20,308 nucleotides of DNA. Origin: JAWLBW01 sp041687475. GTDB lineage: Bacteria > J088 > JAWLBW01. Each line of letters starts with the position of its first letter. Within the stretch, counting starts at the first letter, position 1. The position numbers and the translations under genes are program-made. Shown piece by piece: positions 1 to 7,671 of the stretch. The DNA lies in contig JAWLBW010000049.1 of NCBI GenBank assembly GCA_041687475.1, positions 1 to 20,308 on the forward strand, in the 5' to 3' direction. The notes beneath the pieces are model-generated. The model was not told the origin of the DNA, did not search any database, and worked only from the letters and a program-made list of their open reading frames with translations.

Positions 1-1
1 G

Positions 2-2023
2 GTCGTTAATGTCGTACGTATTCTGGCGTACGACTACGAAGATTTTACGGCAGAAATCGAATTCCGTGCAGACGAAGAGGTAGCGGTCGACTTCCGCCTC
101 GAACCCCGTTTCGAGGGCGCGCTTGCGGTACTGGTCGAGACCGAGGCCTTGACCAAGGATATCGCCCGGCGCCCGCTGAGTCCCGAAGTCATACGACGGA
201 TTCCGGGTTCGAACAATGATCCGGTTTTTTCGGTCATGACCCTGCCTGGTGTCGTCGTACCTTCATTCAATCGTTCGCGGCTTTCCTTCCGCGGTTCCGA
301 CCCGTTCGCCAACCATCTAGAAATCGATCGGGTACCGGTTCCCATGCTGTACCACTACGGCGGCATTCGTTCGGTGCTCAACACCGATACCCTGCAGGAA
401 CTGGTGTATTTCCCGGGTAATTTCGACGCCCGTTTCGGGCGCGCAACTGGCGGCATACTCGCGGCGCGTACACGCCCTGCCGGAAATCAGCGGCTGAAGG
501 GCACGGCAGACGTGAATATTTTTCTTTCCGAGGGAATTTTTGAAGGTCCGTATGCACCCGACTCGAGCGGCTGGCTTGCGGGGCGTATCACCTATGTCGA
601 GCGTGCCTTGTATCCGATAGCCTATGCGCTCGACGGCGCCGAGGCCGCCGATACCATCAAGATGCCCAGCTCCTTCGATTATCAGGCCCGTACCGATGTT
701 GGTATCACCGACCGTTCGACCGTAAGCTTCGCCCTGTTCGGCAGCAGCGACCGCGAAGGAAGAAACGAGGTCGGCCAGGTCTACGCCACCGACGGGTTCA
801 ACATCGTGAAGGGCGGTGTCGCCACGGTATCGGGCGGCCTGCGAAACGAGCTTCAGCTGTCGTACTCACACATCTGGGGCGAGCGTATCGACAACGGCCC
901 CGTCAAGGTTCGTCAGAACCATGCCGTGGCCGTGTACGACGATGCCGAATGGCGGTTGGCCGATGGCGTGCTGCTGCAAACCGGCCTGTCTGTGCGACAC
1001 GACTCGACCGCCGTGCATGAAAACTATCCGATGGAACCTTTCGAGGGCTGGCTGGGCGCCTACGGTGTAACCGAAGTTACAAGCGACCCCCGGGTGCCCG
1101 GCAACCAGGCAAGGATTCCGACCTGGCAGCACGCAGCCTACGCGCAGACCGTGCTCACCTTCGCCGGCTTTACCGTGACACCGGGCCTGCGGGCCGATGT
1201 TCACCGGCAGAAGCGCACCTACACCACGGTCGATCCGCGGTTGCTGGCACGCTATCAGGTTACCGACGCCCTCACCTTGAAGGCGGGGGTGGGGCGCTAC
1301 TCCGACTTTCCCGACGTGCGGCAGCTGGAACGCAACGCCGATCTGCAGCCGCTGCGATCGCTGCATGCTTCTACCGGCGCCGAAATCGATCTGGGCCGGT
1401 GGGGCAGCCTCGACATGCAGGTGTACCGGAAGTCGATGGACGGCCTGCTCTTTCTCGATCCTGCCGGCGCCGGCCTTGCGAATTCGCTGCGCGGGCTGAG
1501 TTACGGCATCGAAACGATCTATCGTTTTCGCGATACGGGCAAACTGTTCGGCTGGGCATCGTATACCTGGGCACACTCCGATCGTCTGTACCCCGATACC
1601 GGCACGTGGGCGCCGGCCGACGTCGATCAGCGCCATGTCGCCAACCTGGTGCTGGGGTGGAAGGTGAGCCGGAGGTGGGAGATGGGCGGACGTTGGCGAT
1701 ACGGCAGCGGTAATCCCTACACGCCTTCGGAAACGATGTACGCGGTGGTAAACGATCTACCCCTGAGCTGGACCGAACTGGGCGAGCGTAATTCGGCGCG
1801 CCTGTTGCCGCAACACCGCCTCGATCTGCGGGCCGAGTACGCCCATCCCTACCCCACGTGGACACTGCGGGCGTACGTCGAATTGCTCAATGTGTATGCC
1901 TCGGAAAAGGCGGCGATGAACGAATGGCGCACCTTCGGCGACTCGGAAGACCAGCGTCACCGCGACTGGGTAAGCACCGTGCCCTTTCCGCTCCCGCTTC
2001 TCGGCGTGCGGGCCGAGCTTTAG
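2..2023 (+). CDS. TonB-dependent receptor, 5'-truncated by window edge
   Basis: Outer-membrane beta-barrel receptor that would import a substrate using TonB energy; the substrate cannot be told. The frame is open from the first bases of the window, so the true start lies upstream; 673 codons are visible. The first ~45 visible residues look like the end of a carboxypeptidase-regulatory-like beta-sandwich. A plug domain follows, with the features IPGSNNDPVFSVMTLPGVV, then RGSDPFANHLEIDRVPVPM and ARFGRATGGIL. The plug style (NDP...LPGV, 'Y-HYGG', 'FPGNFDARFGRATGG') resembles myxobacterial-type receptors. The rest is a strand-rich barrel with many aromatic/Arg alternations, ending in a short hydrophobic strand (LLGVRAEL). 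No TonB, ExbB or substrate-processing genes follow, so context does not help with substrate. A TTG or internal start near 149 is unlikely because homology runs upstream of it. Confidence 0.88.
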   Translation, partial: VVNVVRILAYDYEDFTAEIEFRADEEVAVDFRLEPRFEGALAVLVETEALTKDIARRPLSPEVIRRIPGSNNDPVFSVMTLPGVVVPSFNRSRLSFRGSDPFANHLEIDRVPVPMLYHYGGIRSVLNTDTLQELVYFPGNFDARFGRATGGILAARTRPAGNQRLKGTADVNIFLSEGIFEGPYAPDSSGWLAGRITYVERALYPIAYALDGAEAADTIKMPSSFDYQARTDVGITDRSTVSFALFGSSDREGRNEVGQVYATDGFNIVKGGVATVSGGLRNELQLSYSHIWGERIDNGPVKVRQNHAVAVYDDAEWRLADGVLLQTGLSVRHDSTAVHENYPMEPFEGWLGAYGVTEVTSDPRVPGNQARIPTWQHAAYAQTVLTFAGFTVTPGLRADVHRQKRTYTTVDPRLLARYQVTDALTLKAGVGRYSDFPDVRQLERNADLQPLRSLHASTGAEIDLGRWGSLDMQVYRKSMDGLLFLDPAGAGLANSLRGLSYGIETIYRFRDTGKLFGWASYTWAHSDRLYPDTGTWAPADVDQRHVANLVLGWKVSRRWEMGGRWRYGSGNPYTPSETMYAVVNDLPLSWTELGERNSARLLPQHRLDLRAEYAHPYPTWTLRAYVELLNVYASEKAAMNEWRTFGDSEDQRHRDWVSTVPFPLPLLGVRAEL

Positions 2024-2140
2024 GTTACCGAGCAGTTGCATGGGGCAAAGCAGGCAACCCTTCCGCCTGAAAGGCCGCCGATCGCATCTTCCGTTCCAGC
2101 TGCACGTATCGCCCCTTCGCCGACGCTCTCGCTCTCCCGA

Positions 2141-2174
2141 TCAGCCGAAGTCCGGCTGACCGGCCCGCCCTTTT
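2141..2174 (+). terminator. Possible weak terminator after the receptor gene
   Basis: Perfect 7-bp arms TCAGCCG (2141-2147) and CGGCTGA (2153-2159) flank the 5-nt loop AAGTC. A TTTT run follows only after a C-rich 11-nt gap, so this is a weak intrinsic terminator at best. It could equally be a hairpin near the promoter of the next gene. Confidence 0.3.
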
Positions 2175-2178
2175 CCCC

Positions 2179-2214
2179 TTGACGCCCTTCCCCCCTCATC
2201 GACTAAGATGTGGC
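2179..2214 (+). promoter_or_regulatory. Putative promoter giving a leaderless DUF2203 mRNA
   Basis: TTGACG (2179-2184) and TAAGAT (2204-2209) are separated by 19 bp, slightly long. The -10-like hexamer ends 5 nt before the ATG at 2215, so transcription would start at or next to the start codon. No Shine-Dalgarno sequence precedes the ATG. The stretch TAAGATGTGGCATGGCTGA is almost identical to the start of the hydrolase gene at 7661. Confidence 0.5.
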
Positions 2215-2628
2215 ATGGCTGAACACCGCAAACTCTTCAGTCTTGAAGAAGCCAACGCACTCATTCCCCGTCTCGAGCCGCTGCTGGCCCGCATGCAACG
2301 CAGCTACCTGCGCGTGAGCGAGATTCTCGAAGGGCTCGGCAAAGGGCTCGCACCGCAGGAAATCGAGCGCCGCCTGCAGGACCATCCCGAAGTGCGAACG
2401 CTGTTCGCCGACATCGAACACTGCGTGAAGGCCATTCAGGAAACGGGCGCCGAGTTCAAGGGCGTCGAGCTGGGCCTGGTCGACTTTCCGTGGTTGAACG
2501 GCGATCAGGTGGCCTACCTGTGCTGGCAGTACGGCGAAAAGGAAATTCGCTGGTGGCACGGTACCGAAGACGGATTCAGCGGACGCAGGCCGCTGGCGGG
2601 TGCGCCCGCACGGGAAATGCTGAACTGA
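2215..2628 (+). CDS. DUF2203 domain-containing protein
   Basis: Small cytosolic protein of 137 aa whose function is not known. It has the full DUF2203 pattern: N-terminal 'LFSLEEANALIPRLEPLL', a charged helical middle, and C-terminal 'GVELGLVDFPWLNGDQVAYLCW' followed by 'EIRWWHGTEDGFSGRRPL'. The ATG at 2215 was chosen because the family starts immediately before the FSLEEANALIP motif; a TTG 36 nt upstream would add 12 residues without family support. There is no Shine-Dalgarno site, and a -10-like hexamer sits 5 nt upstream, fitting a leaderless transcript. It is convergent with ctaG, 68 bp away. Confidence 0.85.
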   Translation: MAEHRKLFSLEEANALIPRLEPLLARMQRSYLRVSEILEGLGKGLAPQEIERRLQDHPEVRTLFADIEHCVKAIQETGAEFKGVELGLVDFPWLNGDQVAYLCWQYGEKEIRWWHGTEDGFSGRRPLAGAPAREMLN

Positions 2629-2696
2629 AGCCTGCATCCCTCTTCCCCGAAGAGGCGGATTTCCCAGCCCCCGGTCTTCTCGCCGCCTGCCCGTGC

Positions 2697-3485
2697 TCAG
2701 CGTACGGTAACGCCGGGCGCCTGCTCGGCACGGGCCACCTGCGAAAATACGATGCCCAGAATCAGGAAGACGATCGGGGTACCGGCGAGCAGCATGAGAG
2801 CGCCGGCCAGCGCCTGATCGACCCGCGCCGACAGATGCTCGACCCGGGGAGCCAGCTCGAACACCCGGTAGTGCGGGTATCGGCTCAGCAGAAAGAACAT
2901 TCCCAGGCCGGTATGGCTGAGCGTACCGAGGAAGATGTAGAGCACCTTCACCATCGATTGGGGTAGTCCGTTTCGCCCCACGATGGGTCGCCAGAACAAC
3001 ACCCCCGCCACGAGCCAGAGAGAATCGAGCACGAACGACCAGAGCTGGCTTTCGGCCAGTCCGTCGACCACCAGCGGCGTGTGCGAGAGTATCAGCACCA
3101 CGTTGAAGAAGACGCCCGCCAGCAGCGCGCTTGTGGCGCCCTGTCCCCCCCAGGTCGCGGGGTCGCTTCGCTTGGGTGAAAACGGCAGCCACATGAGCGG
3201 CGTGGCCACGAAGGAAATGAGCAGGAACTTCAGTGAGTGGGCGAAAGCCAGATAGCCGACGCCCAGCGGTCCGATGGGCCAGTCGAGCGACAGCCACACG
3301 ATGAACACGCCGATGTACCCGGCAATGACCAGGTTACGCCGTTCCCGCGCGTAAGGCGAACGTCGCAGAATGACCGTGTACGCCGTAAACAGCGCCAGGG
3401 CCGCCAGCCACACCCCCGGATAGGGTTGCCAGCTCCACGTCCAGGGAATGCCCTGGGCTGCGCACCACCACTGAATTTCCTTCAC
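2697..3485 (-). CDS. ctaG: Cytochrome c oxidase assembly factor, caa3-type CtaG
   Basis: Polytopic inner-membrane protein of 262 aa with about seven hydrophobic segments, matching the caa3_CtaG family, which helps insert copper into cytochrome c oxidase. Family features seen are 'FAHSLKFLLISFVATPLMWLP', 'LSHTPLVVDG' and 'LSHTGLGMFFLLSRYPHY'; the conserved histidines in these segments are candidate copper ligands. The start is GTG at 3485, preceded on the minus strand by the purine-rich GGGGAAGGGAAG. The gene begins 21 nt after the stop of the SCO1-PCuAC gene, so the two probably form one mRNA. This is the Bacillus-type CtaG, unrelated to Cox11, which shares the symbol in proteobacteria. No oxidase structural genes lie in the window. 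Confidence 0.85.
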   Translation of the reverse strand: MKEIQWWCAAQGIPWTWSWQPYPGVWLAALALFTAYTVILRRSPYARERRNLVIAGYIGVFIVWLSLDWPIGPLGVGYLAFAHSLKFLLISFVATPLMWLPFSPKRSDPATWGGQGATSALLAGVFFNVVLILSHTPLVVDGLAESQLWSFVLDSLWLVAGVLFWRPIVGRNGLPQSMVKVLYIFLGTLSHTGLGMFFLLSRYPHYRVFELAPRVEHLSARVDQALAGALMLLAGTPIVFLILGIVFSQVARAEQAPGVTVR

Positions 3486-3506
3486 GCTTCCCTTCCCCTT
3501 TCCCCG

Positions 3507-4613
3507 TCAGTGCTTGTGGGCCTTGTCGGCGCCGTCGGACGCGCCGTGTTCGACTTCACCGTAGGAAATGACATCGGCCTGCACGGCAATGCGGCCGGCC
3601 TTCTCGAAGACGAACGTCGCCGGCACGGTCTGGCCCTGGGCATAGTCGGCGGTGCGCTCCATGAGCATCACGTGATAACCACCGGGCTTCAGGCTGGTCA
3701 GGCGCCGGGCGGGCACCGGAATGTTCTTGACCTGCTTCATCAGGCTGTGACCCTCGGGGGTTTTCTCGACCGTGTGCAACTCGACACGGCCGGCCACCGG
3801 CGTTTCGACGGCCAGCAGGGCGTCGTCTTCCTTCTCGTTGATGATGGTGGCGTACATGACGCCCGGGCTTCCGGGCGCCGGCGCCGGCATCTTCACTTTT
3901 TCAATACGAATCGGCTCCTTGCGAACCACCTTGACGTTGCCGAGCTTTCCGTTGCCCGTATGGCCGCCTGCATCGAGCTTGCCGTTGGCGAAAAGCCGCG
4001 GCAGGTCGTGCGCCCAGTCGCTCTGTCGGGTGCCGAAGGGGTAGACGTAGCGGGCGAGTCCGTCGGGGCTGAAGGCGATCATCTGCGAGGCGTGACCGAC
4101 GGTGTAGCCGCCGCCTTCGGTGGGAATGGTCACGGCGCGCGCGAGCAGCAGCTCGTCCTGAAAACGGTTGACGGTTTCGTCGTCGCCGTACAGGCCGATG
4201 AAACGCGCATCGAAGTTGTCGAGCCACTTACGCATGTGGGCGGGCGTATCGCGCTGCGGGTCGACGGTAACGAATACCACCCGGGTGTTGCTTTGCTGTT
4301 CGAACGAAAGGTCGTCGACCACGTCGGCCACGTTGGCCAGATGCACCGGGCAGATGTCGGGGCAGTTGGTGAACCCGAAGAAGAGCAGCGTCAGCTTGCC
4401 CTCGGTTTCCTTGCGGAAATCGAAGGCTTTGCCGGCCGTGTCGGTAAGCACTACGTCGGGCTTGGCCAGAGGACGCGCCAACCGCGAACCCTTCATTTCG
4501 ACCGGCTGCTCGCGCTGGCAGGCGCCGAAAGCCAGAAACAACAGAAACAGGAACGGGGTAAGCCGTGCGCCCGCGCGCGGCAGGCGTATGACCGTCGAAA
4601 ATCCGGGTGTCAT
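3507..4613 (-). CDS. SCO1/SenC-PCu(A)C fusion copper-chaperone lipoprotein
   Basis: Exported lipoprotein of 368 aa that joins two copper-delivery domains for the CuA site of cytochrome c oxidase. Residues 1-32 form a lipoprotein signal with candidate Cys32 (LAFGAC). Residues ~45-212 are a SCO1/SenC thioredoxin-like domain with CPDIC (Cys84, Cys88) and the copper-ligand His174 in 'GYTVGHASQM'. Residues ~230-345 are a PCu(A)C domain with His280, Met292, His314 and Met316, exactly the spacing of H(M)x10Mx21HxM, except that the second position is Thr281. The C-terminus is His/Lys-rich. ATG 4613 was chosen over GTG 4619 because GAGGT lies just upstream. The next gene is ctaG, 21 nt downstream. Fusion of the two chaperones is unusual, since they are normally separate proteins. 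Confidence 0.9.
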   Translation of the reverse strand: MTPGFSTVIRLPRAGARLTPFLFLLFLAFGACQREQPVEMKGSRLARPLAKPDVVLTDTAGKAFDFRKETEGKLTLLFFGFTNCPDICPVHLANVADVVDDLSFEQQSNTRVVFVTVDPQRDTPAHMRKWLDNFDARFIGLYGDDETVNRFQDELLLARAVTIPTEGGGYTVGHASQMIAFSPDGLARYVYPFGTRQSDWAHDLPRLFANGKLDAGGHTGNGKLGNVKVVRKEPIRIEKVKMPAPAPGSPGVMYATIINEKEDDALLAVETPVAGRVELHTVEKTPEGHSLMKQVKNIPVPARRLTSLKPGGYHVMLMERTADYAQGQTVPATFVFEKAGRIAVQADVISYGEVEHGASDGADKAHKH

Positions 4614-4651
4614 GCGCACCTCATGAAAGGGTTGGCTTGCACTAACCCATT

Positions 4652-4657
4652 ACTTTA
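4652..4657 (-). promoter_or_regulatory. Candidate -10 element of the SCO1-PCuAC/ctaG operon
   Basis: On the minus strand the octamer ATAAAGTA occurs here in an AT-rich island. It would give a leader of about 30 nt before ATG 4613. No convincing -35 is present. The same TAAAGT-type hexamer appears before the GST gene (19915-19920) and the persulfide dioxygenase gene (18094-18099). Confidence 0.35.
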
Positions 4658-4723
4658 TCAGGAACCGGGCATGCAGATCACAGGCCCCGACCGGTATCTG
4701 AGCGGCCCCCGTCTCATCGCGGC

Positions 4724-4753
4724 TTGTTTCGTCGTAGCTTTCCGGGGTATAAA
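4724..4753 (+). promoter_or_regulatory. Putative sigma70-type promoter of the DUF1761 gene
   Basis: TTGTTT (4724-4729) and TATAAA (4748-4753) are separated by 18 bp, giving a leader of about 54 nt. A good ribosome site AAGGAG (4801-4806) lies 7 nt before ATG 4814. Confidence 0.5.
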
Positions 4754-4813
4754 TAGCAGTCGGCCGTCTTCAGGCAAAGCGCCCGGAAAGCCGGCAGAAC
4801 AAGGAGTTTCCGC

Positions 4814-5263
4814 ATGCGTAGGCCCCGGACGAATTATGCCGCCATCAGCCTCTGTGTCGTGTTGCAGATGGCGCTCGGCGCTCTCTGGTATTCGCCCGCT
4901 CTTTTCTCCGATGCCTGGTTGGGGTTTCTGGGAAAGAGCCTTGAAGATATCGGACAGCCCTCGCCCGCCATCTATCTTCTTCCCCTCGCGGCCGCGTTTC
5001 TGCAGTGTTGGGTGTTGGCCTTTCTGATCAACCGTTCCGACTATCGCAATGCTGTTACGGGCATGCAATGGGCCGCGGTGCTGTGGGCCGCCGTAATTCT
5101 TCCCTACGCCATGACCCACAACACCTTCTCGGGCCTTTCCGTGGGCGTTACGGTTTTAGACACGGGCAAGGAGCTGGTCGGCCTGCTGCTTTCGGGCTCG
5201 ATCATCGGCGCCTGGCGTCCGCGACTCGAGCGTATGGCGCCGCCCGAAGCCACGTGGATCTGA
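4814..5263 (+). CDS. DUF1761 family membrane protein
   Basis: Predicted inner-membrane protein of 149 aa with four hydrophobic segments (about residues 8-28, 51-72, 80-102 and 118-138). Family signs are 'GALWYSPALFSDAWLGFLG' near the N-terminus and 'RNAVTGMQWAAVLWAAVILP' in the middle. The biochemical role of DUF1761 proteins is not established. The start is supported by AAGGAG 7 nt upstream. It is divergent from the copper operon, which starts 200 bp to the left, and is followed by the trpB-like gene on the same strand, but a separate promoter precedes that gene. Confidence 0.8.
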   Translation: MRRPRTNYAAISLCVVLQMALGALWYSPALFSDAWLGFLGKSLEDIGQPSPAIYLLPLAAAFLQCWVLAFLINRSDYRNAVTGMQWAAVLWAAVILPYAMTHNTFSGLSVGVTVLDTGKELVGLLLSGSIIGAWRPRLERMAPPEATWI

Positions 5264-5395
5264 GCCGCCGCCTGCCGCGGCGGAATGTCCGAATCCGATG
5301 CCCGAGCCGGATGCTCGTTTTCCGCTCGCGGCAACACCGCTACCGTACACGGCGGTGGTCGGCTCCGGATGAATCCCCACCCGGGGTATAGGGAA

Positions 5396-5424
5396 TTGCT
5401 TTAGCCTCGCGGGAACGATACACT
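5396..5424 (+). promoter_or_regulatory. Putative promoter of the trpB-like gene
   Basis: TTGCTT (5396-5401) and TACACT (5419-5424) are separated by the ideal 17 bp. The expected start point near 5431 gives a leader of about 40 nt. GGAG (5462-5465) lies 7 nt before ATG 5473. Confidence 0.55.
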
Positions 5425-5472
5425 TTTCAGATTGCGGTTCCCTTCTTGACTCTTCCCGAATGGAGTTGTTTC

Positions 5473-6846
5473 ATGGCCGATCCGACCAAGATCATTCTGT
5501 CCGAACAGGACGCCCCCACCCACTGGTACAACATCAACGCCGACCTGCCGGCCGCCGGCGTCGACCTTCCGGCCGTGCTGAATCCGGCCACGGGCGAGCC
5601 TGTGGGTCCCCAGGATCTGGCCCCCCTCTTTGCCGAAGAGCTCATCAAGCAGGAAGTGAGCACCGAGCGCTACATCGAGATTCCCGAGGAAGTGCAGGAA
5701 GTGTACCGCCTGTGGCGTCCGTCGCCCCTGTTCCGCGCCCATGCGTGGGAAAAGGCGCTGGGTACGCCCGCCAAGATTTACTATAAGTACGAAGGCGTGA
5801 GCTACGCCGGCAGCCACAAGCCGAACAGCGCCATTCCCCAGGCATATTACAATGCGAAGGAAGGCATCAAGCGCCTGACCACCGAAACCGGCGCCGGTCA
5901 GTGGGGCAGCTCGCTCAGCTTTGCCTGCCAGAAGTTCGGCCTCGAGTGCCAGATTTACATGGTCAAGGTCAGCTATCAGCAGAAGCCCTATCGCCGGGCG
6001 CTGATGGAGGTCTGGGGCGCCGAGGTTATCGCGAGCCCCTCGAACCTGACCGAAGCCGGTCGCAACATTCTCAAGGAAACCCCCGAGAGCACCGGCAGCC
6101 TGGGCATCGCTATCAGTGAAGCGGTCGAAGCCGCGGTACAGCGTGACGATACGCACTACGCCCTCGGCAGCGTGCTCAACCACGTGACCCTGCACCAGAC
6201 CGTGGTGGGCCAGGAAGTCATCAAGCAGCTCGAACTCGCCGGCGCCGACTGGCCCGACATCGTCATCGGTTGCGCGGGCGGCGGCAGCAATCTGGCCGGG
6301 TTCGCTTTCCCCTTCCTGCGTGAGAACTTCGTCAACGGCAAGAAAACGCGCGTTATCGCGGCCGAACCCGCGGCGGCGCCCAGCCTGACGCGCGGCGTGT
6401 ACGCCTACGACTTCGGCGATACCGCGCAGATGACCCCGCTCATGAAGATGTACACCCTGGGTCACGACTTCCTGCCGGCCCCCATTCACGCCGGCGGCCT
6501 GCGTTACCACGGTATGAACGCCCAGATCAGCGCTCTGCACGCGGCCGGCAAGATCGAAGCCCGCGCCGTCACGCAGACCGGCATTTTCCAGGCCGCCGAA
6601 AGCTTTACCCGCGCCGAAGGCATACTGCCCGCGCCCGAATCGGCGCACGCCGTTCTGGCCACCATGCAGGAAGCGTTGGCCTGTACGGAAAGCGGCGAGT
6701 CGAAGACCATCATCTTCAACCTCTCGGGCCACGGCCACTTCGATCTGAGCGCCTACGAGGCTTATCGCCAGGGCAAGCTCGAAGACTACGAATACCCGGC
6801 CGACGCCGTCAAGGACTCGCTCACCCGCCTTCCCCAGGTCGGTTGA
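5473..6846 (+). CDS. trpB: TrpB-like PLP-dependent enzyme (TrpB2 / tryptophan synthase beta-like)
   Basis: Soluble PLP enzyme of 457 aa related to the tryptophan synthase beta chain, which condenses indole with serine. Seen are the Schiff-base lysine Lys116 in GSHKPN, the substrate-loop motif ETGAGQWG (138-145, Glu138 being the usual catalytic acid) and the PLP-phosphate loop GCAGGGSN (266-273). The long N-terminal extension with a 'LPAVLNPATGEPVGPQDL' segment and the length mark the TrpB2 branch (the TIGR01415-type family) rather than classical TrpB. No trpA or other trp genes are adjacent, as is common for TrpB2, which does not pair tightly with TrpA and may salvage free indole. ATG 5473 has GGAG 7 nt upstream. 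A strong terminator follows, so the gene is probably monocistronic. Confidence 0.88.
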   Translation: MADPTKIILSEQDAPTHWYNINADLPAAGVDLPAVLNPATGEPVGPQDLAPLFAEELIKQEVSTERYIEIPEEVQEVYRLWRPSPLFRAHAWEKALGTPAKIYYKYEGVSYAGSHKPNSAIPQAYYNAKEGIKRLTTETGAGQWGSSLSFACQKFGLECQIYMVKVSYQQKPYRRALMEVWGAEVIASPSNLTEAGRNILKETPESTGSLGIAISEAVEAAVQRDDTHYALGSVLNHVTLHQTVVGQEVIKQLELAGADWPDIVIGCAGGGSNLAGFAFPFLRENFVNGKKTRVIAAEPAAAPSLTRGVYAYDFGDTAQMTPLMKMYTLGHDFLPAPIHAGGLRYHGMNAQISALHAAGKIEARAVTQTGIFQAAESFTRAEGILPAPESAHAVLATMQEALACTESGESKTIIFNLSGHGHFDLSAYEAYRQGKLEDYEYPADAVKDSLTRLPQVG

Positions 6847-6871
6847 GCAGCGGTCTTTCTCCGTCTCGAAG

Positions 6872-6902
6872 GCGGGAGGCACGCAAGTGTTTCCCGCTTT
6901 TT
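6872..6902 (+). terminator. Strong intrinsic terminator of the trpB-like gene
   Basis: An 11-bp stem (6872-6882 with 6887-6897, including two G-U pairs) is closed by the tetraloop GCAA (6883-6886, a GNRA type) and followed directly by TTTTT (6898-6902). It starts 26 nt after the stop codon. Confidence 0.88.
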
Positions 6903-6922
6903 CATTTCCGCGGGGCGACCGA

Positions 6923-6952
6923 TTGCAACGGACATACCGTTGCAGCTAGAGT
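6923..6952 (+). promoter_or_regulatory. Putative promoter with embedded dyad, before the DUF922 gene
   Basis: TTGCAA (6923-6928) and TAGAGT (6947-6952) are separated by 18 bp. A perfect inverted repeat, TGCAACGG (6924-6931) and CCGTTGCA (6937-6944) around ACATA, overlaps the -35 and fills the spacer. This is where a repressor or a MerR-like activator would bind. The downstream leader would be about 20 nt. Confidence 0.5.
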
Positions 6953-6977
6953 AGAAGCAGGCGCACCCGAGGTTTCC

Positions 6978-7526
6978 TTGCCGATTCTGCTTCTTGTCAT
7001 TCTCGCACTGCTTCCCTTTTCCCAAGCGGCCGCCGACGTGATCGAAAAGGTCGACACGGTAACCTACACCGCGACGGCAACCCCCGAACGCACGCTGCGC
7101 CAGATACTCATCGCCGCCACGCCCATCCGTCACGAAGGGCGCCGCTTCCACGGCTACACGAACTGGAACATCAGGTGGAACTACCGCTGGTTTCGCGCCC
7201 CCAACGGCGCCTGCCGCATTACCGAAGTCACTACCGACCTGCGGGTCACGGTGCAGCTGCCCGCACTTTCGGGTGGAAGCGAAGCTCAACGCCGTCGATT
7301 CGACACCTACCTCGACGCCCTGCGCGCCCATGAAGACGAGCATGTGGAACTGAGCAGGCAGGCGGCCCACCGCATCGATCGTGAAATCGCCGCCCTTCCG
7401 GCCGTGTACGGCTGCCATGTACTCGAGGAACAAGCCGACGCCCTCGGCCACCGCATTCTCGCCGAATTCCGCGAAAAAGAGAAGCAGTATGATCGGAAAA
7501 CCGAGCACGGTCCACGGTTGCCGTGA
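6978..7526 (+). CDS. Secreted DUF922 putative zinc protease
   Basis: Exported protein of 182 aa of the DUF922 family, which is annotated as predicted secreted Zn-dependent protease. A signal peptide covers about the first 17-20 residues (PILLLVILALLPFSQAAA). Conserved family features are 'HGYTNWNIRWNYRW', the paired cysteine region 'NGACRITEV', and the metal-binding motif HEDEH at residues 118-122, which is an HExxH motif. The start chosen is TTG 6978, since GAGGT lies four bases upstream and it places the signal peptide at the N-terminus; an upstream start would overlap the terminator of the trpB-like gene. Its substrate is unknown. Protease activity is family-level inference. Confidence 0.75.
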   Translation: MPILLLVILALLPFSQAAADVIEKVDTVTYTATATPERTLRQILIAATPIRHEGRRFHGYTNWNIRWNYRWFRAPNGACRITEVTTDLRVTVQLPALSGGSEAQRRRFDTYLDALRAHEDEHVELSRQAAHRIDREIAALPAVYGCHVLEEQADALGHRILAEFREKEKQYDRKTEHGPRLP

Positions 7527-7561
7527 GGCACGGTATGCCGGTCGACAGGTGGCTTGACCTG

Positions 7562-7607
7562 CAGACTTTCAGACCTTCAGACCTACAGACCTTCTGGCCT
7601 TCAGGCC
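7562..7607 (+). repeat. Octamer tandem repeat (CAGACCTT-type)
   Basis: Successive 8-bp units are CAGACTTT, CAGACCTT, CAGACCTA, CAGACCTT and CTGGCCTT, followed by the partial CAGGCC. It lies between the DUF922 gene and the hydrolase, about 65 bp before the hydrolase ATG. The unit length is not a multiple of three, and no gene spans it. Confidence 0.85.
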
Positions 7608-7644
7608 GCCACCGCTCGCCGTCGCTTCCAATCGACAACCGTGC

Positions 7645-7671
7645 AGCACGTTCTGCGTGCTATGATGTGGC
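7645..7671 (+). promoter_or_regulatory. Putative -10 giving a leaderless hydrolase mRNA, with abutting hairpin
   Basis: TATGAT (7661-7666) ends 5 nt before ATG 7672; no Shine-Dalgarno site and no clear -35 are present. A 6-bp dyad, AGCACG (7645-7650) and CGTGCT (7656-7661), touches the -10 hexamer. The segment TATGATGTGGCATGACTGA matches the DUF2203 start at 17 of 19 positions. Confidence 0.5.

Noticed and set aside
3237..5027. Long plus-strand frame of 596 codons over the SCO1 gene
   Set aside because: It is the antisense of the well-supported SCO1-PCuAC and ctaG genes, has low-complexity composition typical of a shadow frame, and has no recognisable domain.
5265..5283. Hairpin CCGCCGC-CTGCC-GCGGCGG after the DUF1761 gene as intrinsic terminator
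   Set aside because: The stem is perfect, but no T-run follows, so it could only be a rho-dependent or accidental hairpin.
5401..6882. Long minus-strand frame of 493 codons over the trpB-like gene
   Set aside because: It is an antisense shadow of a clearly recognised PLP enzyme, with no domain and no ribosome site.
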